A stretch of 64,000 nucleotides of DNA, taken from positions 2,664,149 to 2,728,148 of the forward strand of contig NZ_JAULBL010000002.1 of the NCBI RefSeq assembly GCF_030512175.1, read 5' to 3'. The DNA comes from Paeniglutamicibacter sulfureus. GTDB lineage: Bacteria; Actinomycetota; Actinomycetes; Actinomycetales; Micrococcaceae. Shown here piece after piece: positions 19,784 to 28,683 of this stretch (its first letter is position 1; every line of letters begins with the position of its first letter). Both the position numbers and the translations under genes were made by a program. A model generated the notes under the pieces. It was not told the DNA's origin. It searched no databases and saw nothing but the letters and a program-made list of their open reading frames with translations.

Positions 19784-20767
19784 CTAGACGTTCGCCAGTC
19801 GGCTTGCCTCGATCTTCTTGTTGTGGCGTTCGATCTCCGGTTCGCCGTCGCGCAGCAGCGAGTAGAGCGGAGCCTGGACAAAGAGCGTCGAGAGAGCCGA
19901 GACGATGATGCCGATGAACAGCGCCAGCGACAGGTCCTTCAGCGTGCCGGCACCCAGCAGGTAGGAACCGATGAACAGGATCGAGGCCACCGGCAGCACT
20001 GCTACCACCGAGGTGTTGATGGAACGCACCAGGGTCTGGTTGATGCCCAGGTTCACGAGTTCCTCGAAGTTGCGCTTGGACTGCCCCTCGAACCCCGCGG
20101 TGTTTTCGCGGACCTTGTCGAAGACCACCACGGTGTCATAGAGCGAGTAGCTCAGGATCGTCAGGAAGCCGATGATCGCCGAGGGTGTGACCTCGAAGCC
20201 GGAGAGCGAGTAGATCCCGGCGGTGATCACCACGACCTGAAGCAGCCCGATGATGGCCGCGAGCGACATCTTCCAGGTGCGGAAGTAGGCCGCCATGAGC
20301 AGCGCCACCAGCACCACGAACACGATGAGGCCGATGATTGCCTGTTTGGAGATGTCCGCGCCCCAGGTGGGGCCGACGAAGGTCGAGGTCACTTCCGCCT
20401 TGGTGACGCCGTAGGCGCCGGCCAGTGCCTCGGCGACGTCCAGCGTCTGGTCGTCGGTGAGCTTGTCGGTCTGCACGCGCATGGTGTTCGGGGCGATGTT
20501 GGTGACCCGCGGGTGGTGGTCCGGGGCGATCGCCACAACGGCAGACTCGCCGGCGGGCACCTCGGTGTGTTCCACCTTCGAGATGGTGAACTCGGATCCG
20601 CCGCGGAACTCGATGCCCAGGTTGAATCCGCCCTTGGCGACGGGGACCAGGATGGCCAGCAGCACCAGGACCGCGGAGAGCACCAGCCAGAGCTTGCGCC
20701 GTCCGGTGAACGGGTATGACCGCTTGCCGGTGTAGAGCTCGTTGCCCCATGTTGCGAGATTAGCCAT
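19784..20767 (-). CDS. secF: Protein translocase subunit SecF
   Basis: 327 aa from ATG 20767 (MANLATWGNELYTGKRSYPFTGRRK), with AAGGA upstream. The ATG overlaps the secD stop (ATGGCTAA), so translation is coupled. The longer frame to 21076 is shadow inside secD. Six membrane segments are expected: one N-terminal helix (LWLVLSAVLVLLAILVPV), a periplasmic domain with FNLGIEFRGGSEF, and five C-terminal helices including GFLTILSYSLYDTVVVFDKVREN. SecDF uses the proton-motive force to pull exported proteins across the membrane. Confidence 0.96.
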   Translation of the reverse strand: MANLATWGNELYTGKRSYPFTGRRKLWLVLSAVLVLLAILVPVAKGGFNLGIEFRGGSEFTISKVEHTEVPAGESAVVAIAPDHHPRVTNIAPNTMRVQTDKLTDDQTLDVAEALAGAYGVTKAEVTSTFVGPTWGADISKQAIIGLIVFVVLVALLMAAYFRTWKMSLAAIIGLLQVVVITAGIYSLSGFEVTPSAIIGFLTILSYSLYDTVVVFDKVRENTAGFEGQSKRNFEELVNLGINQTLVRSINTSVVAVLPVASILFIGSYLLGAGTLKDLSLALFIGIIVSALSTLFVQAPLYSLLRDGEPEIERHNKKIEASRLANV

Positions 20768-22493
20768 TTGAAGAATCCTTACCGGCTGGTTCGTCCTGCT
20801 TGGTGGGCGCCGAGACGCTGGTAGCGGCCTTGCGGCGTTCGGCGATGGTCTGCCGGCGCCCGGCTTCGGAGGCCGCATTGGCGTTCTTCTTGCCGCGCGC
20901 CGCCTCGGCCTCGGGGCTGAAGCTGCGGACGCGTCCGGCACCGCGGTACAGCGGCACCGCTCCCAGCAGCGACGGGTCGAGCCCGGAGAGGCGGTGCCCC
21001 TCGCCGAAGAACTTGGTCTTGGCCAGCAGCTGCAGGGTCGGGTGGGTGAGCAGGAAGACCACGACGATATCGACAATTGCGGTCAGGCCCAAGGTGAAGG
21101 CGAAGCCCCGCACGTTGCCCACGGCAACGATGTACAACACCACCGCGGCCAGGATGTTCACGGCCTTGGAGGCCAGGATGGTCCGCTTGGCGCGTTTCCA
21201 GCCGATCTCCACCGCCGAGGTCAGCGGACGTCCGTCGCGCAGTTCGTCGCGGATGCGTTCGAAGTACACGATGAAGGAGTCGGCGATCAGGCCAATAGCC
21301 ACCACCAGGCCCGCAACGCCTGCCAGCGAGAGCCGGTAGTTCATCGACCAGCCCAGCAGCACCAGCGCCAGATAGGTCAGCAGTCCGGAAACAATCAGCG
21401 ACACGATGGTCACCATGCCCAGCAGTCGGTACTGGAAGAGCGAGTAGATGGCCACCAGTCCCATGCCGATCAGGCCCGCGATGAGGCCGCTGCGCAGCTG
21501 GTCCGAACCCAGGGTCGCGGAGATCTGCTGCTCGGACTGGATGTCGAAGCTGATTGGCAGGGCGCCGAACTTCAGCTGGTCGGCCAGGGCCTTGGAGGAC
21601 TGCTCGGTGAAGTTGCCGGTGATCTGGGCGCGCCCGTCGGGGATCACCGCGTTTGCAGTCGGGGCGGAGATCACGGTGCCGTCAAGCACGATCGCAAACT
21701 GGTTCTGCGCGCCCTGCATGCCAACCAGTCGCTGGGTGACTTCGGCGAACTTCGTCTTGCCCTCGTTGTTGAATTCCAGGTTCACGCCCCACTGGCCGGT
21801 GACCGCGCCCTGCTGGCCGCGGACCATGCCGAAGGAGGCATCGGCAATGTCGGCGCCGGGAACCTCGACCGGACCCAGGATGTACTTCTGTCCCATGTCC
21901 GGGTCGCAGGAGATCATCGGCTTGGACGGGTCGTGCGATTCCTCGGATCCCTGGCCGAGCTCGGCGGGGCAATCGTAGGCCTCGAACTGCTGGTACAGGG
22001 CCGCGTCGATCCAGTTCAGGTCCGAACCGTTCTCCGGCTCGGCGGACGGCTTGGGAAGCTCCGCCTCGGGCAGTCGCTGGTCCTCGGGAACGGCCGTGAA
22101 GGGCCCGGCCAGGATGACCGGACGGAACTCCATATTGGCCGAGGCCTGGATCAGTTCGCGGGTGCGGGTGTCCGGGACGCCCGGCATGGAGACCACGACG
22201 TTGCGCCCGGACTGGGTGGTGATCTCGGCTTCGGACACACCGGTGCCGTCCACACGCTGGCGGATGATTTCCACCGCCTGGTCCAGTTGCTCCTGCGTTG
22301 CCGCGGCACCGCCCTCAACTCGCGGGGCCAAGATCATTTGGGTGCCGCCCTCAAGGTCGAGGGCAAGTTTGGGGGCAAATGCTGCCTTCCCGCTCAGCAC
22401 GCCGGTAATGAGGATGGCTGCCGAAATAAGGAAGATCACGCCGAGCCACAGCAGGGATTTACGCGCCTGCTTGATCGGACCAGTAGATGACAT
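20760..22493 (-). CDS. secD: Protein translocase subunit SecD
   Basis: 577 aa from ATG 22493 (MSSTGPIKQARKSLLWLGVIF). The open frame upstream to 22565 is not SecD-like. It has an N-terminal helix, LALDLEGGTQMIL, the P1 head (VEIIRQRVDGTGVSEAEI), a large exported domain with an insert near residue 165-230 holding Cys pairs, and C-terminal helices including AGVAGLVVAIGLIADSFIVYFERIRDE. A charged tail of about 60 residues follows. It forms SecDF with the coupled secF and acts with YajC, encoded upstream. Confidence 0.96.
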   Translation of the reverse strand: MSSTGPIKQARKSLLWLGVIFLISAAILITGVLSGKAAFAPKLALDLEGGTQMILAPRVEGGAAATQEQLDQAVEIIRQRVDGTGVSEAEITTQSGRNVVVSMPGVPDTRTRELIQASANMEFRPVILAGPFTAVPEDQRLPEAELPKPSAEPENGSDLNWIDAALYQQFEAYDCPAELGQGSEESHDPSKPMISCDPDMGQKYILGPVEVPGADIADASFGMVRGQQGAVTGQWGVNLEFNNEGKTKFAEVTQRLVGMQGAQNQFAIVLDGTVISAPTANAVIPDGRAQITGNFTEQSSKALADQLKFGALPISFDIQSEQQISATLGSDQLRSGLIAGLIGMGLVAIYSLFQYRLLGMVTIVSLIVSGLLTYLALVLLGWSMNYRLSLAGVAGLVVAIGLIADSFIVYFERIRDELRDGRPLTSAVEIGWKRAKRTILASKAVNILAAVVLYIVAVGNVRGFAFTLGLTAIVDIVVVFLLTHPTLQLLAKTKFFGEGHRLSGLDPSLLGAVPLYRGAGRVRSFSPEAEAARGKKNANAASEAGRRQTIAERRKAATSVSAPTKQDEPAGKDSSNG

Positions 22494-22635
22494 CGTGGGG
22501 CTTTCTGTTGTTCCGTCGCCCTCGCGGGGACGAAGATTCCGCGGAAAACCCGAAGCCGGCCGCAACTCCCCCCTCAGGGGGGTCGGGGCGGCTCCGGGCC
22601 GCTTGGTGAAGTTCGGTCGAGGCCGGGTTGCTCAC

Positions 22636-22656
22636 CTGTGGGCCCTTGGCCCACAG
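22636..22656 (-). terminator. Hairpin between yajC and secD
   Basis: Perfect 9-bp stem CTGTGGGCC / GGCCCACAG with a 3-nt loop in the 223-bp yajC-secD gap. It may be an attenuating or RNA-processing hairpin rather than a full terminator, because secD lies downstream on the same strand. Confidence 0.5.
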
Positions 22657-22716
22657 AAATCCGGCCACCGTTCACTGCTACGGGGGTGAGGGGGGTGCCC
22701 GGGGGGCACGGCCCCC

Positions 22717-23172
22717 TTAGGCTTTGGGGCCCTTGTCGTCGTTGTTGAGGCGACGCAGGGTCTCTTCGGGGCTTGCGACGTCGGCGGCTTCGGTGTTCCC
22801 GGCCTGCTCGGAGGTCAGCGAGGATGCATCGTTCGGGACCTCAACGGCGTCGGCTGCGGCCGCTTCGGGGGCGACAACCTTGGCAACGACCTGGGAGTGC
22901 ACGGTGACGAAGCTGCCCGGGGATACCTCCAGGACGATCTTGTTTTCATCGGTGTCGATGCTCGAGATGGTGCCGAAGAGACCGAACTGGGTCATCACCT
23001 CGGCGCCCGGGGCAAGATTGGAGCGGATTTCCTCCTGCGCCTTGGCCGCCTTCTTACGGCCACGCATCATCATGAAGATCAGCAGGCCAAAGGCGGCGAG
23101 CATGATCAACATGGTCGGGTCGAACGGGGCCGCTCCGCCGGCAGCGGGTTGGGCCAAAACGTTTTCGGTCAC
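22717..23172 (-). CDS. yajC: Preprotein translocase subunit YajC
   Basis: 151 aa from GTG 23172. One membrane helix (MLIMLAAFGLLIFMMMRGRKK) precedes the compact YajC domain (IRSNLAPGAEVMTQFGLFGTISSID...KIVLEVSPGSFVTVHSQVVAKVV). An acidic tail of about 50 residues, unusual in length, ends NNDDKGPKA. It is an accessory component of the SecDF-YajC membrane complex. It lies between ruvB and secD in the conserved order. Confidence 0.94.
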   Translation of the reverse strand: MTENVLAQPAAGGAAPFDPTMLIMLAAFGLLIFMMMRGRKKAAKAQEEIRSNLAPGAEVMTQFGLFGTISSIDTDENKIVLEVSPGSFVTVHSQVVAKVVAPEAAAADAVEVPNDASSLTSEQAGNTEAADVASPEETLRRLNNDDKGPKA

Positions 23173-23347
23173 GAGATAATACCTGTTTCTAAGTCATGGT
23201 CAACGGCGCGCACAATCGCAATTGCGCAGCCGGTGGGCTTTTCCATACTATAGGGACTTTCTGGCCAAACCCCGACCGCGCAGGCGTTTTGGCCTGCGAA
23301 TGTCCTCTGAATCCAGGCTCGCGCCGGCGCGGGGCGTTGGCCGGCAC

Positions 23348-24406
23348 CTATTCCTCGTCGTCAGCGTCGAGCTCGAAGCTGGCCTGCCCGGCAAATACGG
23401 CATCGGCGGGCATCCGGAGCCCCAGGTGGCTCCAGGCCTCCGCGGTGGCGATGCGGCCCCGCGGGGTTCGCCCGAGCAAGCCCTCGCGGACCAGGAACGG
23501 CTCGGCGACGGTCTCCACCGTCTCGGTCTCCTCGCCGACGGCAATCGCGAGTGTCGAGAGGCCCACCGGTCCCCCGCCGAACTTGGTGCACAGGGCATGG
23601 AGCACTGCACGGTCCAGGCGGTCCAGACCGCGGGCGTCGACCTCGTACATGTCCAGGGCGGCGGAGGCTGCGCGGGCGTCGATGCTTTCGAGCCGGTTCA
23701 CCAGCGCCCAGTCGCGCACCCGGCGCAGCAGCCGGTTGGCGATGCGGGGGGTGCCGCGCGAGCGGGAGGCGATTTCGTAGAACGCCGCCGAGTTGACCTT
23801 CAGCGAGAGCATCATCGCCGAGCGGCGCAGCACCAGCTCGAGTTCCTCGACGCTGTAGAACTCCAGGTGGCCGGTGAAGCCGAACCTGTCGCGCAGCGGC
23901 CCGGGCAGCAACCCGGCGCGAGTGGTGGCACCGACCAGGGTGAACGGGGGAAGCTCAAGCGGGATCGCCGTCGCGCCGGCACCCTTGCCCACGATGATGT
24001 CGACCCGGAAGTCCTCCATGGCCATATAGAGCATTTCCTCGGCCGGGCGGCTCATCCGGTGGATCTCGTCCAGGAACAGCACCTCCCCCTCGGTGAGCGA
24101 GGAGAGGATGGCGGCCAGGTCGCCGGCATGCTGGATCGCCGGGCCGGAGCTGATGCGAAGCGGCGCGTTCATCTCGGCGGCAATGATCATCGACAGCGTG
24201 GTCTTGCCCAGGCCAGGCGGGCCCGAGAGCAGCACGTGGTCGGCGGTGCGTTCGCGGATCTTGGAGGCCTCGAGCACCAGCGAAAGCTGCTGGCGCACGC
24301 GGGCCTGGCCAACGAAGTCGTCCAGGTTCTTGGGGCGCAACGCCGCCTCGAGCACCCGCTCCTCGGGTTCCGAGCCGGCGTCGGTCAACGCACCGGTTTC
24401 TGCCAT
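23348..24406 (-). CDS. ruvB: Holliday junction branch migration helicase RuvB
   Basis: 352 aa. Walker A GPPGLGKT at 62-69, Walker B DEIH at 113-116, sensor 1 GATTRAG, arginine-finger region GPLRDRFG, and the C-terminal winged helix ([24 protein letters not shown]). It is the hexameric motor that drives branch migration on RuvA-bound junctions. The start is 9 nt from the ruvA stop, so the two are co-translated. Confidence 0.98.
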   Translation of the reverse strand: MAETGALTDAGSEPEERVLEAALRPKNLDDFVGQARVRQQLSLVLEASKIRERTADHVLLSGPPGLGKTTLSMIIAAEMNAPLRISSGPAIQHAGDLAAILSSLTEGEVLFLDEIHRMSRPAEEMLYMAMEDFRVDIIVGKGAGATAIPLELPPFTLVGATTRAGLLPGPLRDRFGFTGHLEFYSVEELELVLRRSAMMLSLKVNSAAFYEIASRSRGTPRIANRLLRRVRDWALVNRLESIDARAASAALDMYEVDARGLDRLDRAVLHALCTKFGGGPVGLSTLAIAVGEETETVETVAEPFLVREGLLGRTPRGRIATAEAWSHLGLRMPADAVFAGQASFELDADDEE

Positions 24407-24415
24407 GGCCTACTC

Positions 24416-25036
24416 CTAGTTTCCCGGCCGGTTGCCACGCCCCAGGGAACGCAGCACCGCCCGCAGGATTTCCGGCACGCTGCCACTTGCAACGATTTGC
24501 GGGTCGTTCTTGGTCAGGGCGTCCAGGGCCTTGACCGCATCCTTCTCCGTCCAGCCCAGGCCGGTCAGCGCCTCGAGGACCTGCGGTTCCCAGGACCTGG
24601 CGGCCACGGGGCTGCCTGCCGGCACCGGGGCCCCGGTGGGGACGAGCTTGCCGTTGAGTTCCAACACGATGCGCTCGGCGCCCTTGGGTCCGATGCCCGA
24701 GACCTTGGTGAAGGCCTTGGTGTCCTTGGTGCTCGCGGCAATGCGGACCTCTTCGGGGGTGTGCACCGAGAGGATCGCCAGCCCGGTGCGCGGCCCGATC
24801 CCCGAGACCCCGGTGAGGACCTCGAAGACCTCGCGCTCGTCCCCGCTGGCAAAGCCGAAGAGCGTCATCGAGTCCTCGCGCACCACCATGGAGGTGTGCA
24901 CCAGCGCTTCGCGGCCCACCTGCAAGGTGGCCAGCGTCTGCGGGGTGGCTTGGATCAGCATGCCGAAGCCGCCGACCTCAATGACCGCGTTGTTCAGGTT
25001 GACCTGTTGCGGCACTCCTCGCAGCGTGCTGATCAT
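24416..25036 (-). CDS. ruvA: Holliday junction DNA-binding protein RuvA
   Basis: 206 aa from ATG 25036 (MISTLRGVPQQVNLNN), with GGAGGA seven nt upstream. The frame to 25087 is extra. N-terminal OB fold, two helix-hairpin-helix motifs (VLTGVSGIGPRTGLAIL and KVSGIGPKGAERIV), a linker and the C-terminal RuvB-binding domain (VLEALTGLGWTEKDAVKALDAL). It binds four-way junctions as a tetramer. A 122-bp gap to ruvC carries an inverted repeat and an AT-rich promoter-like stretch. Confidence 0.97.
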   Translation of the reverse strand: MISTLRGVPQQVNLNNAVIEVGGFGMLIQATPQTLATLQVGREALVHTSMVVREDSMTLFGFASGDEREVFEVLTGVSGIGPRTGLAILSVHTPEEVRIAASTKDTKAFTKVSGIGPKGAERIVLELNGKLVPTGAPVPAGSPVAARSWEPQVLEALTGLGWTEKDAVKALDALTKNDPQIVASGSVPEILRAVLRSLGRGNRPGN

Positions 25037-25105
25037 GTGGGTATTCCTCCGTGGTACCGGGCTGCGCGGTGGTTCCCGGACACGCAAGCCATGCGAATAT
25101 ATCTA

Positions 25106-25124
25106 CGAACAGCTTACAGGTTCG
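25106..25124 (-). promoter_or_regulatory. Inverted repeat upstream of ruvA
   Basis: CGAAC-N9-GTTCG with an AT-rich stretch (TAGATATATT on the minus strand) just downstream. The arms match LexA half-sites, but the 9-nt spacer is wrong for a LexA box (4 nt). It may be part of a separate ruvAB promoter. Confidence 0.3.
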
Positions 25125-25158
25125 GAGGGCGCCTCCCGCCGAGGCGCCGCCCTCCGGG

Positions 25159-25767
25159 CTACCGGGCCTTGACCGAACGGGCCTTCGCTTCGGCGGCGAT
25201 CCATGCTCGTTGGGCCGGGGTCAGGCCCGAAGACCCGCCCGCGGGACGTGATCCCGAGGCGGAGGCGGCGGCGCCGGCGGAGCCGAATGCGGCACCGCGC
25301 CAGCCGTGCGTGATGGCCAGGGCAGCGGCGTCCGCGGCGTCGGCGGGCGAGGGAGGCTCGTCAAGGCGCAGGATCTTGGCCACCATCTTGCCCACGGCGT
25401 TCTTGTTGGCTCCTCCGGAGCCGGTCACCGCGGCCTTGACCTCGGTGGGGGTGTGCAATGCGACGGGGATGTTGCGTCGTGCCGCGGCAACGATGACAAC
25501 GCCCGAAGCCTGGGCGGTGCCCATCACGGTGCTGACATTGAGCTGGCTGAAGACCCGCTCGAGGGCCAGCACGTCGGGCTTGTGCTTGTCGAGCCACGCA
25601 TCGATGCCATCGGCGATGGCCAACAGTCGTTGGTCCAGCGGGGTGCCCGGAGGGGTACCCACCACCGATACATCAATCAGCGTGGCGCGACGGTTGGGCT
25701 CGACGTCGACCACGGCCAGACCGCAACGGGTCAGTCCGGGGTCGACGCCAACCACTCTTAAGGGCAT
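25159..25767 (-). CDS. ruvC: Holliday junction resolvase RuvC
   Basis: 202 aa. RNase H-fold nuclease that cuts four-way junctions symmetrically. Catalytic acids are visible: Asp9 in [11 protein letters not shown], Glu70 in ALERVF, and Asp143/Asp146 in PADAADAAA. The last ~45 residues are a Gly/Ala/Ser-rich low-complexity tail beyond the usual end. It follows yebC by 9 nt. Confidence 0.97.
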   Translation of the reverse strand: MPLRVVGVDPGLTRCGLAVVDVEPNRRATLIDVSVVGTPPGTPLDQRLLAIADGIDAWLDKHKPDVLALERVFSQLNVSTVMGTAQASGVVIVAAARRNIPVALHTPTEVKAAVTGSGGANKNAVGKMVAKILRLDEPPSPADAADAAALAITHGWRGAAFGSAGAAASASGSRPAGGSSGLTPAQRAWIAAEAKARSVKAR

Positions 25768-25776
25768 GGAAGAGGA

Positions 25777-26532
25777 CTAGTCCTGTTCGAGTTCTGCCAT
25801 GACCTCGGCACTGATGTCGGCGTTCGAGTAGACGTTCTGGACGTCGTCCAGTTCCTCGAGCGCGTCGGCCAGCTTCAGGAACTTGCGGGCCGAGTCGGCA
25901 TCCAGTTCCACCTGCATCGAGGGAACGAATTCGATTTCGTCGCTCTCGTAGGCGATGCCGGCTTCCTCGAGTGCCGCAACAATGGCGCGCAGGTCGGTGG
26001 GTTCGGAGTGGATCTCGAAGGATTCACCGGCTTCCTTGACCTCGTCGGCACCCGCGTCGAGCACTGCCATCAGCACGTCGTCTTCGGTCAGGCCGTTCTT
26101 CGGCAGGCCCACGACGCCCTTTCGGGTGAACATGTAGGCCACGGATCCGGGATCGGCGATCGATCCACCGTTGCGGGTGATTCCCAGGCGGACCTCGGAG
26201 GCAGCGCGGTTCTTGTTGTCGGTAAGGCACTCAATGAGCAACGCCGAACCCTGCGGGCCGCGGGCCTCGTAGATGATCTCGGTGTAGTCAATGACCTCAC
26301 CGGTCAGGCCGGCGCCGCGCTTGATGGCGCGATCGATGTTGTCGCTGGGGACCGAGGTCTTCTTGGCCTTGGATACCGCAAGTTCAAGGCCCGGGTTTCC
26401 GGCCATGTCGGCGCCGCCCGCGCGGGCGGCGACCTCGATGTTCTTGATCAGCTTGGCGAAGGACTTGGCACGCCTGCTGTCGAGGATAGCCTTCTTGTGT
26501 TTGGTGGTAGCCCATTTGGAGTGGCCGGACAT
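25777..26532 (-). CDS. yebC: YebC/PmpR family transcriptional regulator
   Basis: 251 aa, typical length. It starts [28 protein letters not shown] and contains [18 protein letters not shown], both diagnostic. YebC family proteins are DNA-binding regulators, and some members relieve ribosome stalling at proline stretches. It sits 2 nt after pdxT and 9 nt before ruvC in a tight operon. Confidence 0.96.
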   Translation of the reverse strand: MSGHSKWATTKHKKAILDSRRAKSFAKLIKNIEVAARAGGADMAGNPGLELAVSKAKKTSVPSDNIDRAIKRGAGLTGEVIDYTEIIYEARGPQGSALLIECLTDNKNRAASEVRLGITRNGGSIADPGSVAYMFTRKGVVGLPKNGLTEDDVLMAVLDAGADEVKEAGESFEIHSEPTDLRAIVAALEEAGIAYESDEIEFVPSMQVELDADSARKFLKLADALEELDDVQNVYSNADISAEVMAELEQD

Positions 26533-26534
26533 GC

Positions 26535-27206
26535 TTACGCGTCTCCTCTGATCATTTGGATAAAGAGTTCGTGGATCCGACGCTCTCCGCCCACCTCTGG
26601 GTGGAAGGAGGTCGCCAGCAAATTTCCCGAACGTACTGCAACAATTCTATCCACCCGAAGCCCATCCGCGCCCAAGGGCGTGTTTTCGGCGGGGACCTTA
26701 GCCAATACCTGCACCTTTTCACCCACGCTTTGGACCCACGGTGCACGGATGAATGCCGCCCGCACCGGTGCTGTCGCCCGGTTCGGGTCCTGGCTTGGGA
26801 GGGACTCGAGCCCGCGGATCGCCAGATCCACCTCGAAGGAGTCAACCTGGCGCCCGAAGGCGTTGCGCTTGACCACCATATCGATTCCCCCGAAACTTTG
26901 CTGGGGTTCGCCCTTGAGGTTGCTTGTCGGATCGGCGATGGTGTCGGCCAGCATGATCATTCCGGCACACGACCCGTAGACCGGGAACCCGTCAGCGATC
27001 CTGGCCTTGAGCACCTCGGCCACGCCGTACATGCGCGAGAGCTTGTCGATCACCGTTGATTCGCCGCCGGGAATGACCAACCCGTCAAGGTCTGCCAGCT
27101 CGCGCGGGGACTTCACGGGCAACGCCAGCGCGCCCAGTGAATCGAGTGCGGCCAGGTGTTCGCGTACATCCCCTTGCAGGGCAAGAACCCCAATATGTGG
27201 CGCCAT
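26535..27206 (-). CDS. pdxT: Pyridoxal 5'-phosphate synthase glutaminase subunit PdxT
   Basis: 223 aa class I glutaminase that hydrolyses glutamine and passes ammonia to PdxS. The triad is visible: Cys80 in GSCAG, with His202 and Glu204 in [15 protein letters not shown] supports substrate binding. It heads the yebC-ruvCAB cluster. Its partner pdxS is 6.8 kb away, with capA, an M3 peptidase, a GNAT gene and a decayed region between, whereas the two are usually adjacent. Confidence 0.97.
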   Translation of the reverse strand: MAPHIGVLALQGDVREHLAALDSLGALALPVKSPRELADLDGLVIPGGESTVIDKLSRMYGVAEVLKARIADGFPVYGSCAGMIMLADTIADPTSNLKGEPQQSFGGIDMVVKRNAFGRQVDSFEVDLAIRGLESLPSQDPNRATAPVRAAFIRAPWVQSVGEKVQVLAKVPAENTPLGADGLRVDRIVAVRSGNLLATSFHPEVGGERRIHELFIQMIRGDA

Positions 27207-27341
27207 CGTGGATCACTTTCTGGTTCGTGGAAATCAATGGTGGGTGGCCGGCGCACCGCGATGGAGCACGTGGACAGCTCAGCGTAAACCCGGGCGGCCT
27301 TCCGGCAATATTTTGATGACGTTCTCGGGCGCGTCGGACGG

Positions 27342-28610
27342 CTACTGTTGTGGCAACGACCACATTTTCGCGCCATCGGTGCGTGCGTTCATGGAGTTCA
27401 CGGTGTCGGTGGTGCGCTTGAGCGAGGCGCTGTCCTGGCGCTTGGTGGTGCAGGGTTCCCCGTCGGCGGCGGGCAGCGCGCACCACCGCAGCGGGTCCTG
27501 CTTCATGATGTGCGGTGCCCACGCCAGCTTCCCGGGACTCCAGCTTTTCCCGGTGCGCACGAATTGCATTTTCACCGTGAGGCCCTCTTGGTTCAGCACC
27601 GTCCTGGTTGCGTGCTTGGCCACCGAATTCCCCAGTCCGTAGACGATCCAGGTGCCCTGGTGCTTCTCGATCGGCAGGACCGAGTGCGTGTGGTGGGAGT
27701 AGATGAAATCGAATTCCCCGCTGTCGGCCAGCGAGCGATTCAGCGTGATTTGGGATGCGGTGGGCTCGCTGCTGTATTCGGCCCCGTCGTGGAGCGCCGC
27801 CATGACGATGTCAGCGCCGGCCGCACGTGCGGCCTTTGCCTTGGAGACCAGCGAGGCCTTGGCGATGTCGTCCACCCGCCACGGAGCATCCTCCGCGACC
27901 CCGTTGAGCGAGAAGGTGCCGGCGATGACGGCGACCCTTGCGGTACCGACCTCAACCATCAACGGCTTCGCGGCCTCGGCTGCGCTGCGGTACGAACCGG
28001 TGGAGACCAGCCCCGCCGCATCGAGCGCATCCAGGGTCCGTTTGACCCCTGGCACGCCGGCGTCCATGGAGTGGTTGCTGGCGGTGGTGCAGCCGTCGTA
28101 GCCGACGTCCTTGAGGGCTGGGATGACCGATGGCGGAACGCTGAACATGGGGTACCCCTTGAACGGCCCGCCCGGGGCGGCGACCGGGGTTTCCAGGTTG
28201 CACAGCGCCAGGTCGCTGTCCGCCAGGTACGGTTCGATACCCTCCAGCAGCGGCCCGAAGTCCATGGCACCCTTCCCGTCCTCCTCCGCCTGGTCCCACA
28301 AGGCCGGGTGCAGCAGGATGTCGCCGGCCACGGCCACCTCGATGCACTCATCCCCCGGGCAATCAGGGTCCTTCGGGGACGCCGACGCGGCATTGGGCGG
28401 GGTCCCCGGCGCGCTCGCAGCTGCGGTTGGCGCAGGCTGTCCGGTGGGAGCGGAGAGGCTTGAAGCCGTCGCCGCGGTGCTTCCGGAGGGCCCCGGCGAA
28501 GGCGGCGCGGGGGCGCAGGCACCCAAGGCGGAGACGAGCAGCAACGCCGCGCACAGGGCTGCGCTTCTTCGGACAACGGTGCCGCGCGCGAATCGATGAG
28601 ACATAGCCAA
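27342..28610 (-). CDS. CapA family lipoprotein (poly-gamma-glutamate biosynthesis-like)
   Basis: 422 aa. A signal peptide ends in a lipobox (LVSALGAC), so the protein is probably a lipid-anchored surface protein. A Ser/Pro/Ala-rich linker of about 50 residues leads to the CapA metallophosphatase-like fold: VAVAGDILLHPALW, LCNLETPVA, ASNHSMDAG, FIYSHHTHSVLPIE and YGLGNSVAK. CapA proteins occur in polyglutamate capsule systems, but no capB/capC is here, so the substrate is unknown. The frame opens at TTG 28610; ATG 28604 is an alternative. It is divergent from the M3 peptidase. Confidence 0.88.
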   Translation of the reverse strand: MAMSHRFARGTVVRRSAALCAALLLVSALGACAPAPPSPGPSGSTAATASSLSAPTGQPAPTAAASAPGTPPNAASASPKDPDCPGDECIEVAVAGDILLHPALWDQAEEDGKGAMDFGPLLEGIEPYLADSDLALCNLETPVAAPGGPFKGYPMFSVPPSVIPALKDVGYDGCTTASNHSMDAGVPGVKRTLDALDAAGLVSTGSYRSAAEAAKPLMVEVGTARVAVIAGTFSLNGVAEDAPWRVDDIAKASLVSKAKAARAAGADIVMAALHDGAEYSSEPTASQITLNRSLADSGEFDFIYSHHTHSVLPIEKHQGTWIVYGLGNSVAKHATRTVLNQEGLTVKMQFVRTGKSWSPGKLAWAPHIMKQDPLRWCALPAADGEPCTTKRQDSASLKRTTDTVNSMNARTDGAKMWSLPQQ

Positions 28611-28683
28611 AAGCCTAACCCTGCGCCGGGTCTTGCGGCGCGGGAAACGGACAGCACCGCGGGCTTATGACAGGGTTAACAGC

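Noticed and set aside
25106-25124. LexA box before ruvA
   Set aside because: Half-sites match, but the spacer is 9 nt instead of 4; kept only as an inverted repeat.
23222-25780. 852-codon plus-strand ORF opposite ruvB-ruvA-ruvC
   Set aside because: Antisense shadow of three conserved genes; no protein motif or ribosome site.
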